DNA of 64,000 bases from Chryseobacterium sp. MYb7 (GTDB lineage Bacteria; Bacteroidota; Bacteroidia; Flavobacteriales; Weeksellaceae): contig NZ_PCOU01000025.1 of NCBI RefSeq assembly GCF_002979455.1, forward strand, positions 1 through 64,000, given 5' to 3'. This document shows positions 51,832 through 58,998 of the stretch, in pieces; the stretch's first letter is position 1, and each line of letters begins with the position of its first letter. The position numbers and the translations under genes are program-made. The notes under the pieces are model-generated. The model made no database searches. It was given only the letters and a program-made list of their open reading frames with translations, and had not been told where the DNA came from.

Positions 51832-52904
51832 ACGGGAATTTTTAAATTTACACTATATTCTTTATCACCGGATTCTATCTGAAGGCCAAAAGTATCACTA
51901 TAGAGAAGTTCCAGTCTTCTGGTGATATTGGCAAGCCCCAATCCACTATTTTTCTTATCTGAAAGAATATAGTCAGCACTTCTGGAATTCACACATCTGA
52001 AATAAAGCTGTTTGTTTTCAATATTAATTTCTATTTTTACATAAGATTCTCCCCCACTGAGATCTACACTGTGTTTTACCGCATTTTCAACAAAAGTTGT
52101 GAACAGATTGGGTGGAATAAAAGTGCTGTTAATTATTCTTCTATCAACATCCGCATAAATATCAAAAGAAAAATTATCACGTCTTATTTTTTCAAGATTT
52201 AAAAAGTTGGAAAGAAAATCAATTTCTGAGGTCAGTAAAGTTTTTTCTTCACTATTTTCATAGAGCTGGTATCTGAGAAATTCGGAAAGCTTTACAATCA
52301 CTACCGAAGCTTTTGCCGGATCTGTTCTTATCAATGCTTTGACATTATTAAGCATATTGAACAGAAAATGAGGGTTAATCTGATTTCTAAGTTCATTCAG
52401 TTCCATACTCATCGTAAGATTGCTCAGTTCATTGATCCTTTTATTATCACTGATCCATTTCTGCAACAGTTTTATGGTGGTGGTGGTCATGATAATCGGA
52501 ATACACATCAAAACTCCTTCATAAATTCCTCCTTTTTCATTTTCCCTAAGAATATTTTTCACTCTGAATTCTTCAAAGAAAAGTTTAAAACCATATCCGA
52601 TAAAATTGAGCCCCATTATTCCCATCAGAACAAGCAAAGCAAGATAGGTGACATATTTTGTTTTAAAGAAAAACCGCGGAACCAATACATATATATTAAT
52701 GTAAACCATAGTAATCAGAACCGCATACACAAAGAATAAAACATAGTACTGATAGATCCCTGCATACCAATGCCAGAACCTCGCACTGTAGATTAAGACG
52801 AAAAAGAAGATCAGAAACAGTAGATGTCTTCGGAATCCATACTTCGCTTCCACCAAAAAATCCATTACAAAGGTTTCTTCAAATTTCCACGGGCTGTATT
52901 TCAT
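51828..52904 (-). CDS. LytS-type sensor histidine kinase
   Basis: A 358-residue membrane kinase with four helices (about 28-44, 50-72, 85-108, 130-148) and the His_kinase domain. His179 lies in LRNQINPHFLFNMLNNVKAL; the N box NLFTTFVENAVKHSV and the G box SGLGLANITRRLELLY follow. There is no large periplasmic sensor, so the signal is likely sensed in or at the membrane. Co-transcribed with the LytTR regulator, which it presumably phosphorylates. Confidence 0.9.
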   Translation of the reverse strand: MKYSPWKFEETFVMDFLVEAKYGFRRHLLFLIFFFVLIYSARFWHWYAGIYQYYVLFFVYAVLITMVYINIYVLVPRFFFKTKYVTYLALLVLMGIMGLNFIGYGFKLFFEEFRVKNILRENEKGGIYEGVLMCIPIIMTTTTIKLLQKWISDNKRINELSNLTMSMELNELRNQINPHFLFNMLNNVKALIRTDPAKASVVIVKLSEFLRYQLYENSEEKTLLTSEIDFLSNFLNLEKIRRDNFSFDIYADVDRRIINSTFIPPNLFTTFVENAVKHSVDLSGGESYVKIEINIENKQLYFRCVNSRSADYILSDKKNSGLGLANITRRLELLYSDTFGLQIESGDKEYSVNLKIPV

Positions 52905-53096
52905 ACGATAGACTCATTTTATGATTAACAAAAATAGACAATAACGTAAATTATAACTATTTTATTATACAAAACCTGCATTTTTTTATACCAATTATCA
53001 GCTTCCCTGATTTTGTATAAAATACCAGCCGTTTCGTATAAAAACAAATTCACGCGCTGCTTTTCTCTATTCCTTTGTACTGTAAAATGAATCCAT

Positions 53097-53525
53097 ATGG
53101 AATTAACCTCTTTTCACGAACTGACTCAGGAAATATCACTAGAATGCTTTTTTATGACTGAATCTCAACAGGAAGAAAAAGTAATACAGCTCATTGATTT
53201 ACATCATTTCGTAGAATGTTTTGATCCGAAAATGAAAATCCTCAGCTACCTCCATCATCCTATTAATATTGTAGAACAGAACGGAGATAAAAAAGGAATT
53301 CTGTTTTGTGATCTTAAGCATTCTCCTGTACCTGACAGCAATGCTTCTGAGGAGTTTAGAAGAAGATACGGCCTTTCAGAACTCTGGTTTGTTTTTGTAG
53401 AGGAAACCTTTGTATCGGATACTTCCTTCTATACGGATGCTATTACTGAAAACAGTCTGGACATCTTCTATGACAGGATTTTTACATTCAGTTTTTTCCA
53501 ATCTGTAATTCAACCATTAAAATAA
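53097..53525 (+). CDS. Hypothetical protein, 142 residues
   Basis: Soluble protein without signal peptide or membrane helix; segments SYLHHPINIVEQNGDKKGIL and RYGLSELWFVFVEETFVSDT. I do not recognise the family. The stop is 7 bp before the barrel gene at 53533 on the same strand, so both share a transcript, and the promoter-like TTCCTTTG lies about 25 bp before the start. It is divergent from the two-component system, which may control it. Confidence 0.6.
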   Translation: MELTSFHELTQEISLECFFMTESQQEEKVIQLIDLHHFVECFDPKMKILSYLHHPINIVEQNGDKKGILFCDLKHSPVPDSNASEEFRRRYGLSELWFVFVEETFVSDTSFYTDAITENSLDIFYDRIFTFSFFQSVIQPLK

Positions 53526-53532
53526 ACTGCCC

Positions 53533-54504
53533 ATGAAAACATTGAGAAGAATGCTTGTACCACTGGCAATCCTCCCTTTTAAAAACATGATTTATGCCCA
53601 GAAAAAAGATAGTATTCCGTTGAAAGTCCGCGCTTTTTTTGCTGATAAAATTCCACAGGCGCGAAATTTCAATCTTGAATACACATTCGTTACTCCATCC
53701 TCTTTCTCTTCACAACTTCAGGGGAAGGATCTGCCGGATAACAAGGTGAAAAGTTTTCAGCAAGTGAAAGCGGATGCCAATATTTACTTTATCAAGAACA
53801 GAAGCTGGCTTTTGAGTACAGCCCTGAGCTACCGCTACACTTCCATCAGAAACGAAAATTCAGTCATCCCCGGAACGGAAGGTGAAGAAACCTTCCATTA
53901 TCATTCGGAAGCCATCAATCTGAGTTATTTTTCAAGATTGTTTAAAAAGACTGCTATTTACTCTGCAAGCATTTCTACGGATGGAAGTGATCAGCGTTTT
54001 GAACGTATCAGAGGATTGGTTACGGCTTCATTGATTTTAAAAGCAACTCCAAAAACAAAAATGAGCCTCGGGCTGGCAGGTATTATTGACCCAAGTACCC
54101 AGATTCCTGTGCTGCCTGTCTTCACGTATGAAAACAGGTTCAATAACGGATGGGTACTGGATATCCTGCTTCCGAAAAAAGTACTGGTAAGAAAAGATAT
54201 TGCTGCAAACGGAAGGATATCTTTGGGAACGGAGATGGATAATATTTCTTTTTATACCTACCGAAATAATAACACCTATGAATTCCGGCAGGTTGCTCTC
54301 AATTCCGGGGCTATTTATGAGCACAATCTTGGAGGAAATTTCATCGGAACTTTTAAAACAGGGCTCAGAGCTAATATTAATTCCAGGGCTTTTAACAAGC
54401 AGGAATCCTTTAATGATTATATATGGAAAGGAACTTATAAACCTTCATTCTATTTCAATGTTGGTATTTCCTATAACCCTTTTGAAAGACGAAGAGTAAA
54501 ATAA
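53533..54504 (+). CDS. DUF6268-like outer-membrane beta-barrel
   Basis: A 323-residue protein. The N-terminal MKTLRRMLVPLAILPFKNMI and YAQ form a signal sequence ending near residue 23. The mature part consists of alternating strands (ARNFNLEYTFVTPSSFSSQL, SWLLSTALSYRYTSIRNENS, and a C-terminal FYFNVGISYNPFERRR) that match the DUF6268 family of outer-membrane barrels. Transport or signalling function unknown. Second gene of a two-gene operon divergent from the LytS/LytT pair, a common arrangement for a target operon. Confidence 0.72.
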   Translation: MKTLRRMLVPLAILPFKNMIYAQKKDSIPLKVRAFFADKIPQARNFNLEYTFVTPSSFSSQLQGKDLPDNKVKSFQQVKADANIYFIKNRSWLLSTALSYRYTSIRNENSVIPGTEGEETFHYHSEAINLSYFSRLFKKTAIYSASISTDGSDQRFERIRGLVTASLILKATPKTKMSLGLAGIIDPSTQIPVLPVFTYENRFNNGWVLDILLPKKVLVRKDIAANGRISLGTEMDNISFYTYRNNNTYEFRQVALNSGAIYEHNLGGNFIGTFKTGLRANINSRAFNKQESFNDYIWKGTYKPSFYFNVGISYNPFERRRVK

Positions 54505-54744
54505 GATCAATCGGTCATTCAATTTTAAAGTTTTCTAACTCATTATCAGGACCTGAAAAAAAATATTAAAAAAAAATTAAAATTTCTACCTATCGGGATT
54601 TAACCATTCATCCAAAATATAATCAAAACTTCAGAAAACACAAATTAAGAGTATTCTCATTCATAAAAATCTTATTACCACTTATGCGAATGGTTTATGA
54701 AAATGATTTCGGGATTTCCCTTTAAGAATTGAATAAAATTGAAT

Positions 54745-55401
54745 ATGGCAGTACCTAAACAGATATTTCAGACTTTTATAACAAAAAAACTTCCTCTGAT
54801 TACGCGTTATCATATCTGGAATATGAAAAGAAAGAATCCGGAATACAAGTATTACTTTTATGATGATCAGGATATAGAAAAGTTTCTCACAGAAGAATTT
54901 CCACCCCAATATATTGAAACGTATCGTAAACTGAAAATTGGTGCTTCAAAAGCTGATTTTTTCAGATATGCTGTCTTATATAAGAAAGGAGGTGTATATC
55001 TGGATGTCGACAGCAGTATTATCAAACCGTTCAGAGAATTGATTAAGGATAATGATGAAGCTGTAATCAGTGTAGAAAGACACGAAAATCTGTATGTTCA
55101 ATGGGCGCTTATATTCAATAAAAATCATCCTTTTCTGAAGAAAACATTAGAACTGATGATAGATAATATAAACAGTCACCGATATCCACATAATATCCAT
55201 GCTACTACAGGTCCTACTGTATTCAGCAATGGAATAAGGGAATCATTAGAGGAAAATCCGACAATTCCTTTTACATTATTTAGCGGCATTGAATTCCGCG
55301 GATATTTAAAGTTCAAATATAAACTGGGAAAGTTTTTTTTATACAAAACAAGGGCACAACATTGGAAACAGATGGAAAAGCGCCATGAGATTATTTTCTA
55401 G
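54745..55401 (+). CDS. Glycosyltransferase family 32 (OCH1/capsular type)
   Basis: A 218-residue enzyme from the ATG at 54745; an upstream TTG adds two residues. PKQIFQTFITKKLPLITRYH, then KIGASKADFFRYAVLYKKGG and VYLDVDSSI with the DxD metal/nucleotide-sugar motif are typical of GT32 enzymes that add mannose, galactose or similar residues. It probably decorates a surface polysaccharide or glycoprotein; no other polysaccharide genes are adjacent. Its stop overlaps the convergent SMR gene by 4 bp. Confidence 0.85.
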   Translation: MAVPKQIFQTFITKKLPLITRYHIWNMKRKNPEYKYYFYDDQDIEKFLTEEFPPQYIETYRKLKIGASKADFFRYAVLYKKGGVYLDVDSSIIKPFRELIKDNDEAVISVERHENLYVQWALIFNKNHPFLKKTLELMIDNINSHRYPHNIHATTGPTVFSNGIRESLEENPTIPFTLFSGIEFRGYLKFKYKLGKFFLYKTRAQHWKQMEKRHEIIF

Positions 55402-55733
55402 TGAGTACCCATTTTTGAAAATACATTAATAATAATCACTCCGATTATAATCAAAGCAATACCAATAATGGCAGGCAGGTCCGGAACCTGCTTGAATGCT
55501 AATACTCCTATCACCGTTATAAAGACAATTCCTACTCCGGACCAAATGGCATAGGTAATCCCTACCGGGATATGCCGAAGCGTAAGGCTCAAAAAATAGA
55601 AAGCACAGGCATATCCGATGGCGGTTACTACAGATGGCCACAGTTTGGAGAATTCCTCAGATTTCTTCAGGAAAGTAGTAGCGATGATCTCAAATATAAT
55701 CGCCAAAGCAAGAAAAATATAACTGCGTCCCAT
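55398..55733 (-). CDS. Small multidrug resistance (SMR) family transporter
   Basis: A 111-residue inner-membrane protein with four helices starting at ATG 55733. Glu15 in ALAIIFEIIATTFLKKSEEF is the proton/drug-coupling residue of the family, and GITYAIWSGVGIVFITVIG and LPAIIGIALIIIGVIIINV match the third and fourth helices. It resembles EmrE-type proteins of the drug or quaternary-ammonium subgroup more than Gdx guanidinium exporters, but that distinction is uncertain. Works as a dimer; a single gene suggests a homodimer. Confidence 0.9.
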   Translation of the reverse strand: MGRSYIFLALAIIFEIIATTFLKKSEEFSKLWPSVVTAIGYACAFYFLSLTLRHIPVGITYAIWSGVGIVFITVIGVLAFKQVPDLPAIIGIALIIIGVIIINVFSKMGTH

Positions 55734-56346
55734 AAATTCATTCTTTATACAAAAGTAACGAAAGCACATCGGTAATTCCAAAAAGGACACAAATATGATC
55801 ATCTCTTTATTCCCAAGAATGCAGCTGTTTCTCTCCTTTCTAATACTTTATGAAAAGCGGCTTTTTAACATCCATTAATACGGCTATCTACTACACAGGC
55901 ACTTAACACAATTTAAGTACCTTATTTTCAATTACATTGATCATTCAAATATGCTAAAAAAACAGGTCATTGTATCAACTTATTTATCTGTCATGGCATA
56001 AAATTACCATTTCACCATGTCATGAAATGTGACACCTGATAAAAATTTCAAGGTAAAAATCAGGATGAAAAATAAGTTTTCTTAACATAAAAAATCCATT
56101 TCAGGTGAAAATTAAAGTTCACAAAATACACTTTACGGCAATATTATGCTAAGCATTATTTATTATTTGTTTTATCAACTCCAATATAGAAGTCAGGAAA
56201 CAGTTACCGTTTTAATAAAATTTTACAGAGAGAATAATAAAAGTATTAATAAATTTTCAATAATGCATTAATTTAATGTAAACAAAATTTCACCAATAAA
56301 TGAACAACAACCACTGTAATACACTGATATACATCATAACTATTTA
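55734..56346. other. Gene-free gap of about 600 bp
   Basis: No supported gene, RNA or mobile element. AT-rich with weak inverted repeats (for example CATTTCA/TGAAATG near 56009-56030). Confidence 0.5.
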
Positions 56347-56378
56347 CTTTGGCACGTGATTTGAAAGTAGTAATATTG
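56347..56378 (+). promoter_or_regulatory. Promoter of the 26-residue peptide gene
   Basis: CTTTG (56347-56351), 19 bp, TAATATTG (56371-56378), close to the Bacteroidota consensus and 49 bp before the ATG at 56428. Confidence 0.5.
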
Positions 56379-56427
56379 CAATTGAAAGATTGATAAAAAA
56401 AAGTCAAATAATTAAAAATAATATAAA

Positions 56428-56508
56428 ATGGTAACTTATATCGGTATCGCAACAGGTTTAGTAGTAATTGCTTCTTATTTAATGACAGTAAGAAGAGAAA
56501 GAAACTAA
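56428..56508 (+). CDS. Single-helix membrane peptide, 26 residues
   Basis: ATG ORF of 26 codons: MVTYIGIATGLVVIASYLMT, then VRRERN. One hydrophobic helix with a basic C-terminal end implies an inner-membrane peptide with its C terminus in the cytoplasm. It has a promoter, an A-rich translation start region and coding-like codon use. Small peptides of this type often stabilise transporters or oxidases or act as toxins of type I modules; neither is shown. A structured RNA candidate begins 48 bp downstream. Confidence 0.5.
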   Translation: MVTYIGIATGLVVIASYLMTVRRERN

Positions 56509-56555
56509 TTTTAAAATAAATAAGCCTATAGAATATCTATACTAATTATATTGTT

Positions 56556-56700
56556 TTATGTTTTTAGTCTGAGAGATCAGATTGCTCTTTTACCATCGGG
56601 TAAAAGGGCCCAAAAACATAAGCAGAAAGATCTTAGTTTCATAACAAATTTTAATATCCAAATGAGAAAAGCCGGTCGCAAGTCTGGCTTTTCTTTTTTT
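56556..56700 (+). ncRNA. Structured RNA candidate with three-way junction
   Basis: An outer stem TTATGTTTTT (56556-56565) with AAAAACATAA (56612-56621) encloses two hairpins: TCTGA-GAGA-TCAGA (56568-56581, a GNRA tetraloop) and an 11-bp stem GCTCTTTTACC-ATCG-GGTAAAAGGGC (56584-56609). Junction linkers are only 2 nt each. A 45-nt single-stranded region leads to a strong terminator (56666-56700). The block GAGAGATCAGATTG (56571-56584) is identical to 1058-1071 in small RNA copy 2. It may be a stand-alone RNA or a cis element; not assigned to a known family. Confidence 0.6.
56666..56700 (+). terminator. Terminator of the structured RNA
   Basis: GAAAAGCCGG-TCGCAAGT-CTGGCTTTTC, 10 bp with one wobble, followed by seven T. 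Confidence 0.8.
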
Positions 56701-56847
56701 ATTGAACTTTTTCCCACAGATCTCGCTGATTTTCACAGATTGTTTTTAATACTGATTTTCCCCAATCATTCATCATTTATCATTCACTTTCCGCTGGACC
56801 AGATGTTTATTATTATTCAGGATTTCTTCCAGCATTCAATAAAGCTT

Positions 56848-56855
56848 TATCTTTG
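56848..56855 (+). promoter_or_regulatory. -7 box of the AAA+ gene
   Basis: TATCTTTG, 29 bp before the ATG at 56885, so the ATPase gene has a promoter downstream of the structured RNA. Confidence 0.5.
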
Positions 56856-56884
56856 CTTATTCAATAATCCTTTTAAACGTCATT

Positions 56885-57604
56885 ATGAATCTGTACAACC
56901 TCATTATTCAGGATAAAGAACAGGTAAGCCTTAACGAGGTATTTCTCAATACAAACAACAGGGATCAGCTTGTACAGCTGATCAAGGAACATAACTACAT
57001 CAAAGAACTGCAGGAATACGGTCTTCCGGTTAATAATAAAATTCTGGTCCAGGGAAGTTCAGGATGTGGGAAAACAATGACCGCAAAGGCTATTGCTAAC
57101 GCTTTAGGAAAAAACATTATGATCCTGGATCTGAGCAATATTGTTTCATCACGAATTGGCGAAACATCTCAAAACATCAAAATGATCTTTGATAAAGCAG
57201 GACGTGAAAGATCTGTCCTTTTTCTTGATGAATTGGATCAGATTGGAAAAGCAAGAGGCAGTGATGATAAGGATGTGGGTGAAATGAGAAGACTGGTGAA
57301 TACTCTGATTCAACTGATTGATTATTATCCTGAACACGCACTTTTGCTTTGTGCTACGAATCATCCTGAGATAATTGACACAGCCCTTTTAAGACGTTTC
57401 CAGTTGAAAATTAATTACGAAATGCCTTCTGCTGAAATTCTGGATACGTTTTACGATCAATTGCTGGCAAAGTTTCCTGAAGAGATGAGAACGGTTGAAA
57501 GAAAATATTCTATTTCTTTTGCCGAAGCTAAGGATTATGCTTTAACGGCTGTGAAAGCTGCTTTAATTAACAAACTGGAAGCCAAGGAAATCATTCCATC
57601 ATGA
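56885..57604 (+). CDS. AAA+ family ATPase
   Basis: A 239-residue protein with an intact AAA+ core: Walker A GSSGCGKT at 57-64, Walker B VLFLDELD at 111-118, sensor Asn159 in ATNHPE, and arginine-finger candidates Arg170/Arg171 in LLRRF. The 50 residues in front and the last 60 behind are short, so it is a minimal ATPase of the kind that remodels partners, similar to ATPases of the SpoVK/Cdc48-like or phage-associated class. No protease domain. Its stop overlaps the YggS start by 4 bp (ATGA), so the two are translationally coupled. Confidence 0.85.
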   Translation: MNLYNLIIQDKEQVSLNEVFLNTNNRDQLVQLIKEHNYIKELQEYGLPVNNKILVQGSSGCGKTMTAKAIANALGKNIMILDLSNIVSSRIGETSQNIKMIFDKAGRERSVLFLDELDQIGKARGSDDKDVGEMRRLVNTLIQLIDYYPEHALLLCATNHPEIIDTALLRRFQLKINYEMPSAEILDTFYDQLLAKFPEEMRTVERKYSISFAEAKDYALTAVKAALINKLEAKEIIPS

Positions 57605-58335
57605 AAGAAGATATCCTCCACAATCTCACTATCATCCACGAACGGATAAAAAATGCCTGTGAAAAATCAGGAAGGAGAACTGATGAAGTTAGATTATTAC
57701 TGGCAACCAAAACCGTTTCTTCAAATCGTATCAAAATCGCGCTGGAATATGGCCAGACCTTAATTGCTGAAAACAAGGTACAGGAATTGAAGGAAAAATA
57801 TGAGGATCTCAAGGATATTCCTCATGAAAACCATTTTATAGGACATCTCCAGACCAATAAAATCAAAGATATTCTGAAATATGATGTTTCATGCATTCAG
57901 TCTCTTGATCGTCCGGAGCTGGCTGAAAAACTTCATCAAAAGCTTTCAACCGAAAACAGAACGATAGATGTTTTAATTCAAGTGAATACGTCCAATGAAG
58001 AGAGTAAATTTGGAGTTGATCCCAATGAAGCAATCGAACTTATCAAAAAGGTTTCCCACTACTCTACTTTGAGGATAAAAGGCTTAATGACGATTGGTTT
58101 ATTCAGTGCCGAAACCGAGAAAGTAAGAGCATGTTTTAAAATCCTGAAAAAACTTCAGCAAGACATTATCCAAGAAAATATTCCCACCGTAAAAATGAAA
58201 GAGCTTTCCATGGGCATGAGCGGAGATTTGGAAACAGCCATTGAAGAAGGTGCTACAATTGTTCGGGTGGGAACCGCTGTTTTTGGAGCGAGAATCTACC
58301 CGGACAGCTATTATTGGGATGAAGAAAAGGCTTAA
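57601..58335 (+). CDS. YggS/PLPBP family pyridoxal-phosphate homeostasis protein
   Basis: A 244-residue single-domain fold-III PLP-binding protein. Lys37 in LLLATKTVSS is the Schiff-base lysine; HFIGHLQTNKIKDIL, INVNTSNEESKFGVD-like segment and ELSMGMSGDLETAIEEGATI (phosphate-binding) are family signatures. It balances PLP and amino-acid pools and has no known catalytic activity. Coupling to an AAA+ ATPase is unusual; proC or cell-division genes are the more common neighbours elsewhere. Confidence 0.92.
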   Translation: MKEDILHNLTIIHERIKNACEKSGRRTDEVRLLLATKTVSSNRIKIALEYGQTLIAENKVQELKEKYEDLKDIPHENHFIGHLQTNKIKDILKYDVSCIQSLDRPELAEKLHQKLSTENRTIDVLIQVNTSNEESKFGVDPNEAIELIKKVSHYSTLRIKGLMTIGLFSAETEKVRACFKILKKLQQDIIQENIPTVKMKELSMGMSGDLETAIEEGATIVRVGTAVFGARIYPDSYYWDEEKA

Positions 58336-58453
58336 ATTATCTATCAAAAAATCACAAACGAAAATTAAATTAAGATTTATTACAACACTTTCATAGTCTA
58401 CAAATTCGGTATACTTTTTGATATAAACATTTCATAACCAAACAAATGCATTT

Positions 58454-58627
58454 ATGAATAAAAAATTACTATCGGCATGTCTATTAATGACATTATTATT
58501 CTTTTTTTCATGTGAAAAAGAAAACCCACAGATAAAAAGTGGAATTTCAATTGAAACCATTTCAATTATAACCTGCGTTACAATGGGCTTGGCAATTTTA
58601 CTGGCTTATACCGTTAAAAGAAGATAA
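58454..58627 (+). CDS. Small lipoprotein with C-terminal membrane helix, 57 residues
   Basis: MNKKLLSACLLMTLLFFFSC is a lipoprotein signal (Cys20), followed by a short polar spacer EKENPQIKSG and a second hydrophobic segment IETISIITCVTMGLAILLAY ending in TVKRR. Both ends would be membrane-bound, with a small periplasmic loop. Codon use and a start behind an AT-rich leader support a real gene. Family not recognised. It stands alone after yggS; the end VKRR echoes VRRERN of the 26-residue peptide at 56428. Confidence 0.5.
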   Translation: MNKKLLSACLLMTLLFFFSCEKENPQIKSGISIETISIITCVTMGLAILLAYTVKRR

Positions 58628-58649
58628 CAAACCAGAATTTAAATACTAA

Positions 58650-58678
58650 GGCACCTCTCAATTTTTGGGAGGTGGTTT
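58650..58678 (+). terminator. Terminator-like hairpin
   Basis: CACCTC/GAGGTG stem around TCAATTTTTGG, followed by GTTTTGTTTT. Behind the 57-residue gene. Confidence 0.5.
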
Positions 58679-58804
58679 TGTTTTAAAAACATGTATTAAT
58701 TGATTGTTATTTCACCAAAACCTAATAAACATGCTCCGCAAAGTCTCCTGACTTTGAGGCAAATAAAAACTACGAAAAAATAAACAATTTACAACTCCGT
58801 TAAT

Positions 58805-58894
58805 TATCTTTGATAAAAAACCAAATATGAAAGAATGTTGAAGGAAAAGGATGACATGATGTCTAGACTAGAACAAATGATCAAAGAAAAATAA
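58805..58894 (+). other. Promoter with a 19-codon ORF
   Basis: TATCTTTG (58805-58812) is followed by ATG at 58835: MLKEKDDMMSRLEQMIKEK, a short amphipathic helix. An earlier ATG (58827) is closed after four codons and overlaps in another frame. It may be a micro-protein or the stub of a broken gene. Confidence 0.25.
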
Positions 58895-58906
58895 AGATAT
58901 CGTCGA

Positions 58907-58940
58907 GCTTTGAGATTGCTTCGCTTTGCTCGCAATGACT
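58907..58940. repeat. Copy of a dispersed palindromic repeat
   Basis: TTTGAGATTGCTTCGCTTTG and CTCGCAATGAC: ATTGC and GCAAT flank an imperfect stem. A variant lies at 40400-40432. Confidence 0.5.
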
Positions 58941-58947
58941 ATAAAAC

Positions 58948-58980
58948 AAAAATCCCTCTCATTGCTGAAAGGGATTTTTT
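58948..58980 (-). terminator. Terminator of gcvP
   Basis: AAAAATCCCT / AGGGATTTTT, 10-bp stem with a 12-nt loop, T-rich on both strands. Confidence 0.7.
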
Positions 58981-58998
58981 ATAGTTAAAAAACTGAGA

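Noticed and set aside
56556..56621. Hammerhead ribozyme because of CTGAGAGA
   Set aside because: The core should read CUGANGA with a separate GAAA; neither the order nor the second motif fits.
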